DNA of 48,267 nt from Rhodopila globiformis (GTDB taxonomy: Bacteria; Pseudomonadota; Alphaproteobacteria; Acetobacterales; Acetobacteraceae). The notes under the pieces are model-generated. The model made no database searches, was not told where the DNA came from, and was given only the letters and a program-made list of their open reading frames with translations. The translations under genes were made by a program, and so were the position numbers. Below, in pieces: positions 23,741 through 32,807 of this stretch (the stretch's first letter is position 1; every line of letters starts with the position of its first letter). The stretch covers positions 1 to 48,267 of the forward strand of contig NZ_NHRY01000041.1 of the NCBI RefSeq assembly GCF_002937115.1, in the 5' to 3' direction.

Positions 23741-23815
23741 GTCATGGCCGGGCGTGTCCCGGCCATCCACCCTCGCCGTCGAACCGCAGATGGCCGGGAC
23801 ACGCCCGGCCATGAC
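23741..23815. repeat. Dispersed palindromic repeat, perfect 26-base arms
   Basis: GTCATGGCCGGGCGTGTCCC and the following GGCCAT (23741-23766) pairs perfectly with 23790-23815 around a 23-base spacer. Almost the same palindrome occurs at 36755-36832. The rest of the 23508-23856 spacer holds nothing I recognise. Confidence 0.88.
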
Positions 23816-23856
23816 GATATAGAGACGACCTCGCTCCGCCACCCTCGCAGCTGCCC

Positions 23857-24777
23857 TCACGCCTCGTGCGCCAGCCGCAGCCCCGGCCCGTCCCACTCCA
23901 TCGCCACAAGCTGCCCTGTCCCGGACAGCGTCATGTACGCCGTCCGCAGGTCCGGCCCGCCGAAGCAGATATTGGTGCAGAACATGTCCGGCATCGCCAC
24001 CTGTCGCAGCAGCCCGCCCGCCGGCGCCACCACGCTGACCGAGCCGTTGATCAGCGTGGCCACGCAGACATTCCCCGCCGCATCCACCGCCAGGCTGTCA
24101 AAGCGCTGGTAGCCGCCCAGGCCCACCATCAGCCGCCCGCCATGCGGCGAGGGGAACGGCGCCTTGCCCAGCACGCCCGGCGCCAGCACGTCCCACGCCC
24201 ACAGCCGCCCGGTCTCGGTTTCGGCCACGTAAAGCGTCTTCCCATCCGGCGACAGGCCGATGCCGTTCGGCGTCAGGATCGGGTGCACCACCTCGGTGAT
24301 GTGCGAGCCGTCCGCCAGCGCGTAGTACACCCCGCCCCAGTCGCGATCGCGCGCCCGCGCCTTGCCCAGGTCGGTGAAGTAGAAGCCGCCGTGCCGGTCG
24401 AACACGATGTCGTTGGGGCCGAGCAGCCGGTTGCCGCCGCAGCGGTCGTACAGCACCGTCACCTTGCCGGTGGCCGGATCGACCCGCTCGATCCGGCCAC
24501 CGGTGTAGTCCGCCGGCACGCCGGCCGGGCGCAGCAGGTTCATCTCCAGCCGCCACTGGAAGCCGCCGTTGTTGCAGAGGTAGAACGCGCCGTCAGGGCC
24601 GATCGCCAGGCCGTTCGGGCCGCCGCCGGTGTGGGCGACGACCTCGGTGCGGCCGTCGGGGTGGACGCGGGTCAGGGTCTGGCGCTCGATTTCCACCAGG
24701 ACGACGGAGCCGTCCTTCATGGCCACGGGGCCTTCGGGAAAGCGCAGGCCGGTGGCGATGACGCGTATGTCGCTCAT
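23857..24777 (-). CDS. SMP-30/gluconolactonase-family lactonase
   Basis: The 306-residue product is a six-bladed beta-propeller of the SMP-30/gluconolaconase/LRE family. It shows GLRFPEGPVAMKDGSVVLVE (metal-binding Glu in FPEGP), HTGGGPNGLAIGPDGAFYLC (Asn), LGPNDIVFDRHGGFYFTDLG (Asn-Asp) and PNGIGLSPDGKTLYVAETET (catalytic Asp region). Such enzymes hydrolyse sugar or other lactones with a divalent metal; the substrate is not determinable. There is no signal peptide, so it is cytosolic. GAGGAA lies 7 bases before the ATG at 24777. It is divergent from the O-antigen-ligase-like gene. Confidence 0.88.
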   Translation of the reverse strand: MSDIRVIATGLRFPEGPVAMKDGSVVLVEIERQTLTRVHPDGRTEVVAHTGGGPNGLAIGPDGAFYLCNNGGFQWRLEMNLLRPAGVPADYTGGRIERVDPATGKVTVLYDRCGGNRLLGPNDIVFDRHGGFYFTDLGKARARDRDWGGVYYALADGSHITEVVHPILTPNGIGLSPDGKTLYVAETETGRLWAWDVLAPGVLGKAPFPSPHGGRLMVGLGGYQRFDSLAVDAAGNVCVATLINGSVSVVAPAGGLLRQVAMPDMFCTNICFGGPDLRTAYMTLSGTGQLVAMEWDGPGLRLAHEA

Positions 24778-24865
24778 GGTGTTTCCTCGGTTGTTTGCCG
24801 GCAGGATAGAGCCGGAGGCGGGGGCGTAAACCCTTTGTTCATTTTTCCCGGTCATACCGCGGCGG

Positions 24866-26230
24866 ATGTTGTCGCTCCGTCTGGCAAGCCGACCGGATAC
24901 CCGGGTGCTGACCGCCGCTTCCCTGCTGCTGGCGGCGGCGTTCGGCGGCGGGCTGGTGATGCCGCTGCTGTTCTGGGCGGGGCTGGTCGCCGCGACCATG
25001 GCCGGCATCCTGTTTCTGGCCTACCGGCACGTCGCCGGCTTTTGCGTCGCCTGGCTGCTGGCCGCCGGCATGACGTTGGAGATGACCATCTACGATATCG
25101 GCGGGGACGCGATGTTCCAGCTTACCATCGCGGTGGTGAAAGCAATCGGCATCGTCCTCGCGCTGCTGTGCGCGCTGCGCTACGGAGCGCGGTTCGACGG
25201 GCTCAACCCGGCCTGGGCCTACCTGGCGATGCTGATCACCGGACTGGCGCACGGGCTGTTTCCCGGGCTGACCGCGGGCGCCAGCCTGCGGTCGTGCATC
25301 GGCTCGGTGGCGCCGTTCGCGTTCTGCTTCTGCCGCCCGCCGCGCGCGTGGCGCGACGCGATCATCCGCGCGACGGCATGGTGCCCGGTGGCGGCCGTCA
25401 CCGCCTGCATGCCGCTGGCGGCGGCGGGTCTGCGGCCGCTGTTCGTGGACAGCGGCGGGATGCGCCTGACCGGGCTGGGCCATCCGGCGTTCCTGGCGGG
25501 AGTCTCCCTCTGGGCGATCTATGCCTGCCTGGTGCTGTTGTACCGCCACGGACGGCCCGGCCACCTGGGCCTGCTGGTGGCCAACTTCGTCATCCTGCTG
25601 CTGACCGGGGCGCGGGCGCCGCTGGCCTATGCGGTGGCGGTCACCGGATTGAGCCTGGTGTCCATCCGCTCCACCGTGTTTCCCCCCCGCTGGCGGCTGC
25701 TGCTTTGCCTGACGGGCGCGGCGGTGGTGCTGGCGCTGCTGCCGTTCGCGGCCGACATGACCGGCATCCGGCTGTTCAACGTGCTGACCAATGCGGCGGG
25801 CAACCTGAGCGGGCGCGCGCTGCTGTGGCCGCCGTTCGAGGACGCCGCGGCGCAGTCGCCCTGGGTGGGCTGGGGCCTCGGCGCCGGCAACGCGATCATC
25901 CCGCCGCACGGGGCGATCGCCCAGTTGCTGCATACGTGGGCGGCGCACAACGAGTATCTCCGCATCGAGGTCGAAGGCGGCCAGCTTGGCCGCGCCACGC
26001 TGATCGGCCTGTTCGCGGCCTGGGTGCTGGTCCGAACGGCCGGCCTGTGCCCCTCGGACCGCCGGATCATGCGACTCGCCTTCCTGGCCTTCGCCGGCCA
26101 TGCCGCCACTGACAATATCCTGATCTCGACCCCCGCCTGCGTGTTCTTCGCCTTCACCGCCGCGGTGTTCGCCGACGCCGGCCGGGCGGCGCCGCGATTG
26201 GCCTTGAACGCGCCGCCGCAGGTAGCGTAG
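24866..26230 (+). CDS. O-antigen ligase / polymerase family membrane protein
   Basis: The 454-residue product has about ten to twelve membrane segments. The large-loop signature of the Wzy/WaaL family is NLSGRALLWPPFEDAAAQSP, WVGWGLGAGNAII, HNEYLRIEVEGGQLG, where the conserved His-Asn-Glu-Tyr and Arg residues form the active site. Such proteins join or polymerise lipid-linked glycans in the periplasm. Polymerase versus ligase cannot be told apart by eye. No glycosyltransferase cluster adjoins it. The ATG at 24866 opens directly into the first hydrophobic region. The secreted propeller and hydroxylase follow on the same strand after 35 bases, so co-transcription is likely. Confidence 0.82.
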   Translation: MLSLRLASRPDTRVLTAASLLLAAAFGGGLVMPLLFWAGLVAATMAGILFLAYRHVAGFCVAWLLAAGMTLEMTIYDIGGDAMFQLTIAVVKAIGIVLALLCALRYGARFDGLNPAWAYLAMLITGLAHGLFPGLTAGASLRSCIGSVAPFAFCFCRPPRAWRDAIIRATAWCPVAAVTACMPLAAAGLRPLFVDSGGMRLTGLGHPAFLAGVSLWAIYACLVLLYRHGRPGHLGLLVANFVILLLTGARAPLAYAVAVTGLSLVSIRSTVFPPRWRLLLCLTGAAVVLALLPFAADMTGIRLFNVLTNAAGNLSGRALLWPPFEDAAAQSPWVGWGLGAGNAIIPPHGAIAQLLHTWAAHNEYLRIEVEGGQLGRATLIGLFAAWVLVRTAGLCPSDRRIMRLAFLAFAGHAATDNILISTPACVFFAFTAAVFADAGRAAPRLALNAPPQVA

Positions 26231-26265
26231 GGGATTCGCGCCATCCTGCCGGAGTGTCCCTGGTC

Positions 26266-27231
26266 ATGCGGCGTGTTTTCCTGGTTCTTGCCTATGTTCT
26301 TGCCATCGGCGCGGCGGCGCCGGCGTGGGCGGCCGGCATCGCCTTCGTTGTCAATTCCAACAGCGCATCGATCAGCGTGATCGACATGGCGACGCAGAAG
26401 GAAGTGCGCCGCATCCCGGCGCTGCGGGAGCCGCATCATGTGGCGCTGAGCCCGGACGGCAAGAGCCTGCTGGTGGGTGATACCGCCGGAAACCAGATGA
26501 TGTTCCTCGATCCCAACACCGGGGCGGTGCAGAAGCGGCTGCCGATGGCGGATCCGTACCAGTTGCAGTTCAGCCCGGACGGGCGGTACCTGGTGGTGAA
26601 TGGTCTCGCGCGCAACCAGGTGGATGTGTACGACGCCGCCGGCATGAAGCTGCTGAAGCGCTTCCCGGTGGTGGCGACGCCGAGCCACCTGACGTTCTCG
26701 CCGGATTCCGCCACCGTGTTCGTCACCCTCCAGGACAGCGACAAGCTGGCGGCGTTCGACCTGCGGACGATGACGGAGAAATGGACCGTCCCCGTTGGCC
26801 GGACTCCCGCCGGCACGCTGTGGCTGAACGGGCATGTGCTGGTGACCGACATGGGCACGGATTACATCGCGGTGGTCGATCCGTCCGACGGCAAGGTGCT
26901 GGAACACGTGGTGACCGGCCGCGGCGCGCATCAGTTGTTCCTCTCGCCCGACCGCAAGGTGCTGTGGGTCAACAACCGCGCCGGCGGCACCACGGTGACG
27001 CTGGACGCGGCGACGCTGAAACTGATCCGCCGCTACGCTATCCCGGGCGGGCCGGACGACCTGGCGTTCGCGCCGGACGGCAAGGTGTGGATCACGAGGC
27101 GCTGGGCGGAGAAGGTGGCGGTGCTGGATCCGCAGACCGGGCATTATGGCTCGATCCAGGTCGGGCGCTCGCCGCACGGGCTGTTCCTGAACCCGAGCGC
27201 GCCGTCGCCGACCGTGGTGTCGAGCCGCTGA
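26266..27231 (+). CDS. Secreted YVTN/cytochrome-D1-like beta-propeller protein
   Basis: The 321-residue product has a signal peptide (MRRVFLVLAYVLAIGAAAPA, cleavage after AWA). About seven repeated blades follow with the YVTN pattern: VVNSNSASISVIDMATQKEV, HHVALSPDGKSLLVGDT, YQLQFSPDGRYLVVNG, SHLTFSPDSATVFVTLQDSD, HQLFLSPDRKVLWVNN and DDLAFAPDGKVWITR. It should lie in the periplasm as a binding scaffold; no enzymatic residues are recognised. ATG 26266 is chosen over the GTG at 26254 because GGAG sits 11 bases upstream and the signal peptide begins there. Its TGA overlaps the ATG of the hydroxylase gene by one base, so the two are coupled. Confidence 0.85.
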   Translation: MRRVFLVLAYVLAIGAAAPAWAAGIAFVVNSNSASISVIDMATQKEVRRIPALREPHHVALSPDGKSLLVGDTAGNQMMFLDPNTGAVQKRLPMADPYQLQFSPDGRYLVVNGLARNQVDVYDAAGMKLLKRFPVVATPSHLTFSPDSATVFVTLQDSDKLAAFDLRTMTEKWTVPVGRTPAGTLWLNGHVLVTDMGTDYIAVVDPSDGKVLEHVVTGRGAHQLFLSPDRKVLWVNNRAGGTTVTLDAATLKLIRRYAIPGGPDDLAFAPDGKVWITRRWAEKVAVLDPQTGHYGSIQVGRSPHGLFLNPSAPSPTVVSSR

Positions 27232-28175
27232 TGGGCGATCCGTTCGACCTCGCCGCCGGGTGGCTGGAGGAGCATGTCCTGGTCCCGTTGCTCTACCAGT
27301 TCGGGCTGATGAACTGGGAGGACGTGGCGTATGGCTGGGCGCTGTTCGCGCTGTACGGCGTGGCGCAGGTGGCGCTGACTTTCGCGGTGTGCCTGCCGCT
27401 GGAACGCTGGCGGCCGGTGGAGCGGTGGCCGAACGGCGACGCGGTGTGGGTGGACGTGCTGTATACGCTGTTGTCACGCGTTGGCGTGCTGCCGTTCGTG
27501 ACGTATGTGCTGTTCTACCGGGCGCAGGTTGCCGTCACTGGCTGGATGGCGGATCAGGGCTGGGTGCCGCCGACGCTGGAGGGACTGTTTCCGGCGCTGC
27601 TCGGGCAGCAGGTGCTGACATTCGTATTGTATGCGATCATCCTGGATTTCGCCGATTACTGGCGGCATCGGCTGTCGCACCGGTTCCGCTGGTGGTGGGC
27701 GCTGCACGCGCTGCACCACGCGCAGCGGCAGATGACGTTCTGGTCGGATGACCGCAACCACGTGCTGGACGACCTGATCGCCTTCGTCTGGTTCAGCGTC
27801 ATCGCCCTGTTGATCGGCGTGCCGCCGATGCAGTTCCCGCTGCTGGTGCTGGTGCTGCGGTTCCTGGAATCGCTGTCGCACGCGAATGTGAGGCTATCAT
27901 TCGGCTGGCTGGGCGAGCGGCTGCTGATCTCGCCGCGGTTCCACCGCGCGCATCACGGGATCCTGGCGGCGGGACAACGGAGCTGCAACTACGGCGCGGT
28001 GCTGCCGTGGTGGGACATGCTGTTCGGCACGGCGGATTTTGGCCGTGCATACGTTCGTACGGGCGATCCGTCGGGCGAGGAGGCGCTGGCGACGGGGACC
28101 TGGGCGCAGCAGCAGATGGCGGGGCTGCGGCGTCTGGCACGGTCGTTCGGCGGCCGGGTGCGGCAGGAAATGTGA
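27231..28175 (+). CDS. Fatty acid hydroxylase / sterol desaturase superfamily membrane protein
   Basis: The 314-residue product has four or five membrane segments and the di-iron histidine motifs of the superfamily: HRLSH (146-150), HALHH (159-163) and, near the C-terminus, FHRAHHG. These ligate two irons that use O2 to hydroxylate or desaturate a lipid chain. The substrate is unknown. The start overlaps the stop of the secreted beta-propeller gene (TGATG), and both follow the O-antigen-ligase-like gene, suggesting a three-gene unit for envelope lipid or glycan modification; that link is inference. The C-terminal ~45 residues are soluble and charged. Confidence 0.88.
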   Translation: MGDPFDLAAGWLEEHVLVPLLYQFGLMNWEDVAYGWALFALYGVAQVALTFAVCLPLERWRPVERWPNGDAVWVDVLYTLLSRVGVLPFVTYVLFYRAQVAVTGWMADQGWVPPTLEGLFPALLGQQVLTFVLYAIILDFADYWRHRLSHRFRWWWALHALHHAQRQMTFWSDDRNHVLDDLIAFVWFSVIALLIGVPPMQFPLLVLVLRFLESLSHANVRLSFGWLGERLLISPRFHRAHHGILAAGQRSCNYGAVLPWWDMLFGTADFGRAYVRTGDPSGEEALATGTWAQQQMAGLRRLARSFGGRVRQEM

Positions 28176-28190
28176 TAACAAGGGTCTTTT

Positions 28191-28216
28191 CTTAACCGGT
28201 TGTTAAGCAATATAAT
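28191..28216 (+). promoter_or_regulatory. Promoter with perfect TATAAT and an inverted repeat
   Basis: TATAAT (28211-28216) is preceded by CTTAAC-N5-GTTAAG (28191-28207), a perfect 6-base inverted repeat in the spacer and -35 region. The -35 itself is poor (TTTCTT about 17 bases upstream), which suggests an activator or repressor site. The patch is unusually AT-rich for this genome. Confidence 0.5.
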
Positions 28217-28265
28217 CCATAACAGCGCAATGGATGACATTGGCGCACAACTGCTGGAGCCTGAG

Positions 28266-28490
28266 ATGAGCGACGGACCGGATAACCTGATCCTGGTCTA
28301 TCTGCGCCGGATCGACGAGAAGGTCGATCGCCTGACCTCGGTGGTCGGCGATCTGGGCCGTCGGGTGACGTCGCTGGAAACCAAGGTCACGCTGTTGCAT
28401 GGCGACTTCGCGAGCCAATCCGAACGCATCGATCGGATCGACCTGCGGCTCGGCCGGATCGAGCGCCGGCTGGACATCGCTCCCGCCTGA
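28266..28490 (+). CDS. Small coiled-coil protein
   Basis: The 74-residue protein MSDGPDNLILVYLRRIDEKV continues DRLTSVVGDLGRRVTSLETK and then SERIDRIDLRLGRIERRLDI. Heptads of hydrophobic residues (I, V, L at a/d positions) run nearly its whole length, so it should form a parallel or antiparallel coiled coil. Similar short proteins with YLRRIDEK are common in alphaproteobacteria without known function. ATG 28266 has GGAG 6 bases upstream; ATG 28230 is possible but lacks one. A strong -10 (TATAAT) lies 50 bases upstream. Confidence 0.7.
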   Translation: MSDGPDNLILVYLRRIDEKVDRLTSVVGDLGRRVTSLETKVTLLHGDFASQSERIDRIDLRLGRIERRLDIAPA

Positions 28491-28532
28491 TCGGCGGCCG
28501 CGGCGGTTCATGCGCGCCGCGGCACCGGCCTT

Positions 28533-30176
28533 TCAGATCAGTGGCTTGTATGTAGGCCGATAGACGTGGCTGCGTACCAGGGCCTCGATGTCCGATGGAC
28601 GATCGACGCGCGCCAGGCCGGTGTCGAACGCCAGCTTGGCGACGCGCGTGGCCGTCTTGATTTCGGTCTCCAGGATGTCGGCCTGGGGCGGATACAGCAG
28701 GCCCTGCTTCAGCATCGCCTCCGGCACCTGATCGGCTACAGCCTTGGCGGCCTCGATGAACATTTCATCGCTGACACGTTTGGCCCGAGTCGTGTAGATG
28801 GCCATGCCGACGGCGGGGAAGATGTAGAAGTTGTTGGCCTGGCCCGGCAGGAAGGTCTGGCCGTTGATGTGCACCGGCGGGAACTGCACGCCGGCGGCGT
28901 AGATCGCCTTGCCGGCCGACCAGGCGTAGGCTTGCTCGGCGGTGCATTCGGCGTGCTCGGTCGGGTTGGACAGGGCCAGGATCACCGGGCGTTCGTTCAG
29001 TTCGGTCATCGCCTGCACGACCGGCTGGGTAAAGGCGTGGCCGATGGTGCTGACGCCGATGATCGTCGTCGGCCGGATGCTGCGGATCGCCGCCACGAAG
29101 TCGCGCGTCGGCGGATGCGGGTGGGCGTAGGGGCGCTGGAAATCGACAAGGTCGGTGCGGGTCGATTCGAGCAGCCCGTTGACGTCGAACATGTGCACTC
29201 GCGAGCGGGCGTCCTGCAGCGTCATGCCCTGGCCGACCAGGGCGGAGCAAAGCAGGTTGGCCAGGCCGATGCCGGCCGAACCGGCGCCGAGGAACAGGTA
29301 CTTCTCGTCCTTCAGCTGCGTGCCCTTGAGCTTGGTGGCATTGATCATGCCGGCGAGCGTGATGCCGGCGGTACCCTGGACGTCGTCGTTATAGACGCAG
29401 TATTTGTCGCGGTAGCGTTCCAGCAGGTGGACCGCGTCGGTGCCGGTCCAGTCCTCGAAATGGACGCAGCAGGCAGGGAAGACCTCCTGCACGGCGTCCA
29501 TGAATTCGTCTACGAAAGAAAACAATTCCTCCGTCGGCGGGCGCGGCTGGCGCAGGCCGAGGTACAGAGGGTCCTGCAGGTACTGCTCGTTATTGGTGCC
29601 GGCGTCGAGGTACATCGGCAGCAGGCCCTGCGGCGGCACACCGGCGGCGGCGGTGTAGAGCTGCAACTTGCCGATGGGGATGCCCATGCCGTTGGCGCCC
29701 AGGTCGCCGAGGCCGAGGATGCGTCCGCCGTCCGTGACGCAAATGAAACGCACATCCTGCTGCGGCCAGTTGCGCAGTACTTCCCGCACCTGGCCGCGGC
29801 GCCTGATCGACAGGTACATGCCCCGCGGGCCGCGGAAGATGTGGCCGAACTTCAGGCAGGCCTCGCCGATGGTCGGGTCATAGACAATCGGCAGGAAGCG
29901 GGCCGGGTCCGACATGATCGTGCGGTAGAACAGGGTCTCGTCGTGGTCGAGCAGGTTCACCAGGTAGATATAACGATCGAGATCGGTGTTCTTGTGGCCG
30001 AGCTGCAGCAGCACGCGGCGGAGCTGCAGATCCTCGGGTTCCGTTGCATCCGGAACCAGGCCGACAAGCCCGAGAGCCTGGCGTTCCTGCTCGGTAAAGG
30101 CGGTGGATTTGTTGAGCAACGGATCGTGGAGCAGGTCCACCCCACGCTTGCCATGGTCCGCATTCAGCCCCGTCAT
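28533..30176 (-). CDS. maeA: NAD-type malic enzyme (malate oxidoreductase, decarboxylating)
   Basis: The 547-residue product converts malate to pyruvate and CO2 with NAD(P)+. The size and the order of blocks fit the MaeA/SfcA class. LPIVYDPTIGEACLKFGHIF and RGPRGMYLSI occur in the N-terminal domain; then TDGGRILGLGDLGANGMGIP, the metal-site FEDWTGTDA region with NDDVQGTAGITLAGMINA, and the Rossmann FLGAGSAGIGLANLL. It is the large single-function form without a phosphotransacetylase domain. Cofactor preference is not certain. GGAGTGGGGAAAC precedes the ATG at 30176. It lies 53 bases after fumC on the same strand; together they would run fumarate to malate to pyruvate. Confidence 0.9.
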   Translation of the reverse strand: MTGLNADHGKRGVDLLHDPLLNKSTAFTEQERQALGLVGLVPDATEPEDLQLRRVLLQLGHKNTDLDRYIYLVNLLDHDETLFYRTIMSDPARFLPIVYDPTIGEACLKFGHIFRGPRGMYLSIRRRGQVREVLRNWPQQDVRFICVTDGGRILGLGDLGANGMGIPIGKLQLYTAAAGVPPQGLLPMYLDAGTNNEQYLQDPLYLGLRQPRPPTEELFSFVDEFMDAVQEVFPACCVHFEDWTGTDAVHLLERYRDKYCVYNDDVQGTAGITLAGMINATKLKGTQLKDEKYLFLGAGSAGIGLANLLCSALVGQGMTLQDARSRVHMFDVNGLLESTRTDLVDFQRPYAHPHPPTRDFVAAIRSIRPTTIIGVSTIGHAFTQPVVQAMTELNERPVILALSNPTEHAECTAEQAYAWSAGKAIYAAGVQFPPVHINGQTFLPGQANNFYIFPAVGMAIYTTRAKRVSDEMFIEAAKAVADQVPEAMLKQGLLYPPQADILETEIKTATRVAKLAFDTGLARVDRPSDIEALVRSHVYRPTYKPLI

Positions 30177-30229
30177 TTTGTTTCCCCACTCCTGGTGTTG
30201 AAATCGGCGGTGCCCGGAAGGCGATCCGG

Positions 30230-31630
30230 TCAGTTGGCGACGTAGGGTTTGACCATCTTCGCGGGATCGACGACGCGGTCGAACTCGGATTCCGTAACAA
30301 AACCGAGCTTCAGCGCCGCCTGTTTCAGGGTCAGATCGTTGTCCAGCGCGTAGTGCGCGATGTGGGACGCCTTGTCGTAGCCGATGACCGGCGACAGCGC
30401 GGTCACCAGCATCAGCGACCGTTCCACGTATTCCTCGATCTTCCTGCGGTTCGGTTCGGTGCCCTCGACCAGGAACCGGCGGAAGTTGGTGCAGCCGTCG
30501 GTCAGCAGCGTGACCGAGTGCGTTATGTTGTAGATCATCAGCGGCTTGTAGACGTTCATCTCCAGGTAGCCTCCGGCGCCGCCGAAGCCGACGGCGACGT
30601 CGTTCGCCATGACCTGCACGGCGATCATCGTCAGCGCCTCGGCCTGCGTCGGGTTCACCTTGCCGGGCATGATGGAGGAGCCGGGTTCGTTCTCCGGGAT
30701 GTGCAGTTCGGCGAAGCCGGCGCGCGGGCCGCAGGACAGCAGGCGGATGTCGTTGGCGATCTTGTAGAGCGAGCCGGCCAGGGTGCGCAGCGTGCCGGAC
30801 AACTGCACCAAAGCGTCGTGCGCGCCCTGCACGGCGAACTTGTTTGGTGCGCTGACGAACGGAAGCCCGGTGAGCCTGGCGATCTCGGCCGCCGCCGCCT
30901 CGGCGAATCCGGGTGCGGAATTGATGCCGGTGCCGACGGCAGTGCCGCCGAGGGCGAGGCGATAGACGGCGGGCAGCGCTGCCTCGATCCAGGCCAGACT
31001 GTCGGCCAGCATCCCGGCATAGCCGGACCACTCCTGGCCGAGGGTCAGGGGCGTGGCGTCCTGCATGTGGGTGCGGCCGATCTTTACGATATCGGTCCAG
31101 TCGGCGGACTTGCGGGCGATGGCGTCGTGCAGGGCCTGCACGGCGGGGACCAGGCGCTGCTTCACGCCGACGGCGGCGGCGATGTACATGGCCGAGGGGA
31201 AGGTGTCGTTCGACGACTGCGCCATGTTGACGTGGTCGTTGGGATGCACCGGCCGCTTGCTGCCGAGCGGGGTGCCGGCCAGTTGGCAGCAGCGGTTGGA
31301 GATCACCTCGTTGACGTTCATGTTGAACTGGGTGCCGCTGCCGGTCATCCAGACGTGCAGCGGGAACATGTCGTGGTGCTGGCCCGCCAGGATTTCGTCG
31401 CAAACGGTCCGGATCAGCGTGAAGGGTTCCTCAGGCAGCCGCTTGCCGTCGTGGTTGGCGATGGCGGCGGCCTTCTTCAGCGTGGCATAGGCGGTGATCA
31501 TCTCGCGCGGGATGAGGTCCTTGCCGATGCTGAAATGTTCCAGCGAGCGCTGGGTCTGGGCACCCCACAGCTTGTCGGCCGGGACTTCGACCTCACCGAG
31601 ACTGTCCGTCTCTTTCCGCGTGTCTGCCAT
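30230..31630 (-). CDS. fumC: Fumarate hydratase, class II
   Basis: The 466-residue product hydrates fumarate to L-malate in the TCA cycle. It is the oxygen-stable, iron-free homotetramer class. Landmarks: [13 protein letters not shown] at the N-terminus, [38 protein letters not shown], the catalytic-loop signature [13 protein letters not shown], and a C-terminal helical domain ending in [11 protein letters not shown]. The length is typical. The ATG at 31630 gives the conserved [17 protein letters not shown] start; the frame upstream to 31744 is Arg-rich and unlike the family. It is the first gene of a leftward pair with malic enzyme. Confidence 0.94.
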   Translation of the reverse strand: MADTRKETDSLGEVEVPADKLWGAQTQRSLEHFSIGKDLIPREMITAYATLKKAAAIANHDGKRLPEEPFTLIRTVCDEILAGQHHDMFPLHVWMTGSGTQFNMNVNEVISNRCCQLAGTPLGSKRPVHPNDHVNMAQSSNDTFPSAMYIAAAVGVKQRLVPAVQALHDAIARKSADWTDIVKIGRTHMQDATPLTLGQEWSGYAGMLADSLAWIEAALPAVYRLALGGTAVGTGINSAPGFAEAAAAEIARLTGLPFVSAPNKFAVQGAHDALVQLSGTLRTLAGSLYKIANDIRLLSCGPRAGFAELHIPENEPGSSIMPGKVNPTQAEALTMIAVQVMANDVAVGFGGAGGYLEMNVYKPLMIYNITHSVTLLTDGCTNFRRFLVEGTEPNRRKIEEYVERSLMLVTALSPVIGYDKASHIAHYALDNDLTLKQAALKLGFVTESEFDRVVDPAKMVKPYVAN

Positions 31631-32215
31631 CGTTGTTTCCCGACGCTGTTGGCCCGGCTTTCGCCAGCTGTCACGTGATGACCGGCGCCGCGTCCGGATG
31701 GTGCCCGGCGGCTGCCGCAACCCTGCAGTACGCAATAATGCCACGAAGCATAGAGCGGTGGCCGGGAAAACCGCAACAGGTCTTTGCGAACCTGTTCGAT
31801 CAAAACGTTGGTCATAGGCAAATCGTGAGCAGGCGTTGAGCGGAAGCCATAATGGTTTCGATTGCTCTCAACCGCGAAGCCTGTGGCCTGGCTGCAAACC
31901 TTGCAGCGCCGGACACCGGCACCATCCCTGCCTGCGGAACGGATATTCGTTACGGAACGCCGGGACGGGCCCCATGAGTGCCGATGATCAGAGGCCGCGC
32001 GGCACAGGCCGTCGTGTCCTGGCACGGGCGGCCCGGCCTGACGCAAGGTCGGGTGCTATCGGCACATCAGGCACAACGAGTGCTGACCTGTTGAGATCCA
32101 GACAATGCCCTCCTTTCAACAAGTATTCAATGCCATTGCAGTGCATACGTTGTTTTGGCAGAAGCGGTGGCCGATAGCCGCAGGTGCGGCTGATAATAAT
32201 AAAGGAAACGAAATC
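31631..32215. other. Gene-free spacer upstream of fumC, with a dyad
   Basis: I see no supported gene in about 585 bases. Two inverted repeats stand out. AACAGGT-N8-ACCTGTT (31775-31796) lies 145 bases before the fumC start and could be an operator. AGCCGCA-GG-TGCGGCT (32176-32191) lies in the leader of the next rightward gene, just before its ribosome binding site. Confidence 0.4.
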
Positions 32216-32737
32216 ATGTATCGGGCTCAATGTGACACCTCGGCAGGCAGCGACGCCCAGGCTCCCGGCAACGGCGAGCCGATCGTCTACAGCCTGACCG
32301 GCCGGCTCAGCGGCACCCTGACGGACACCGCCGGCAGCACCACGACCTTCACCGACGCCACGTTCCACTGGCGGCTGGTGGGCAACACCGCGAGCCTGCA
32401 AACCGTGCTGGGTATTGCCCCCGGGCCGGCTTTCGAGGTGCCGGCGGTGAAGGACACGATCAAAATCGGCGGCCTGTCGTTGTCGCCGACGATCCCGACC
32501 GTGTTCGCAGCGGCCACGGTACCGGCGCCGGACCCGTTCGGCATCGCCGGGTTCTCCGACCCCACCACCAGCCAGGGGCTGGCGTGGCAATCGCCGGTGC
32601 TGGCCAGCTACGACGGCACTGGCCCCGTGCATTGGCTGCCGGTCACCTTCGACAACGCCGGACCTTTGCCGACGAGCGGGGGCAAACTGACGATCACCAG
32701 TGCCTCCGACCTGCACTTCAGCGTCGCCACGCGGTGA
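32216..32737 (+). CDS. Hypothetical protein, 173 residues, beta-rich
   Basis: The protein reads MYRAQCDTSAGSDAQAPGNG, then YSLTGRLSGTLTDTAGSTTT, FTDATFHWRLVGNTASLQTV and a C-terminal GGKLTITSASDLHFSVAT. The Thr/Ser/Gly-rich alternation suggests an all-beta surface or secreted protein similar in style to PEP-CTERM-associated proteins, but there is no C-terminal sorting signal and no clear signal peptide from this start. AAAGGA lies 9 bases before the ATG at 32216. A longer frame from 32105 (MPSFQQVFNAIAVHTLFWQK) could supply a hydrophobic leader but lacks a ribosome binding site. I cannot assign a family. Confidence 0.6.
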   Translation: MYRAQCDTSAGSDAQAPGNGEPIVYSLTGRLSGTLTDTAGSTTTFTDATFHWRLVGNTASLQTVLGIAPGPAFEVPAVKDTIKIGGLSLSPTIPTVFAAATVPAPDPFGIAGFSDPTTSQGLAWQSPVLASYDGTGPVHWLPVTFDNAGPLPTSGGKLTITSASDLHFSVATR

Positions 32738-32807
32738 AGCCGGGGGCGCCGTGTATTTCCCTCCGCCGCGGCGCGTGGCACCATGCGGCCAAAGGGAGGA
32801 CACAACC

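Noticed and set aside
31775..31796. Possible lux box (AACAGGT-N8-ACCTGTT)
   Set aside because: The half-sites are in the opposite order to ACCTGT...ACAGGT, and no LuxR/LuxI gene is nearby. Kept only as an unassigned dyad.
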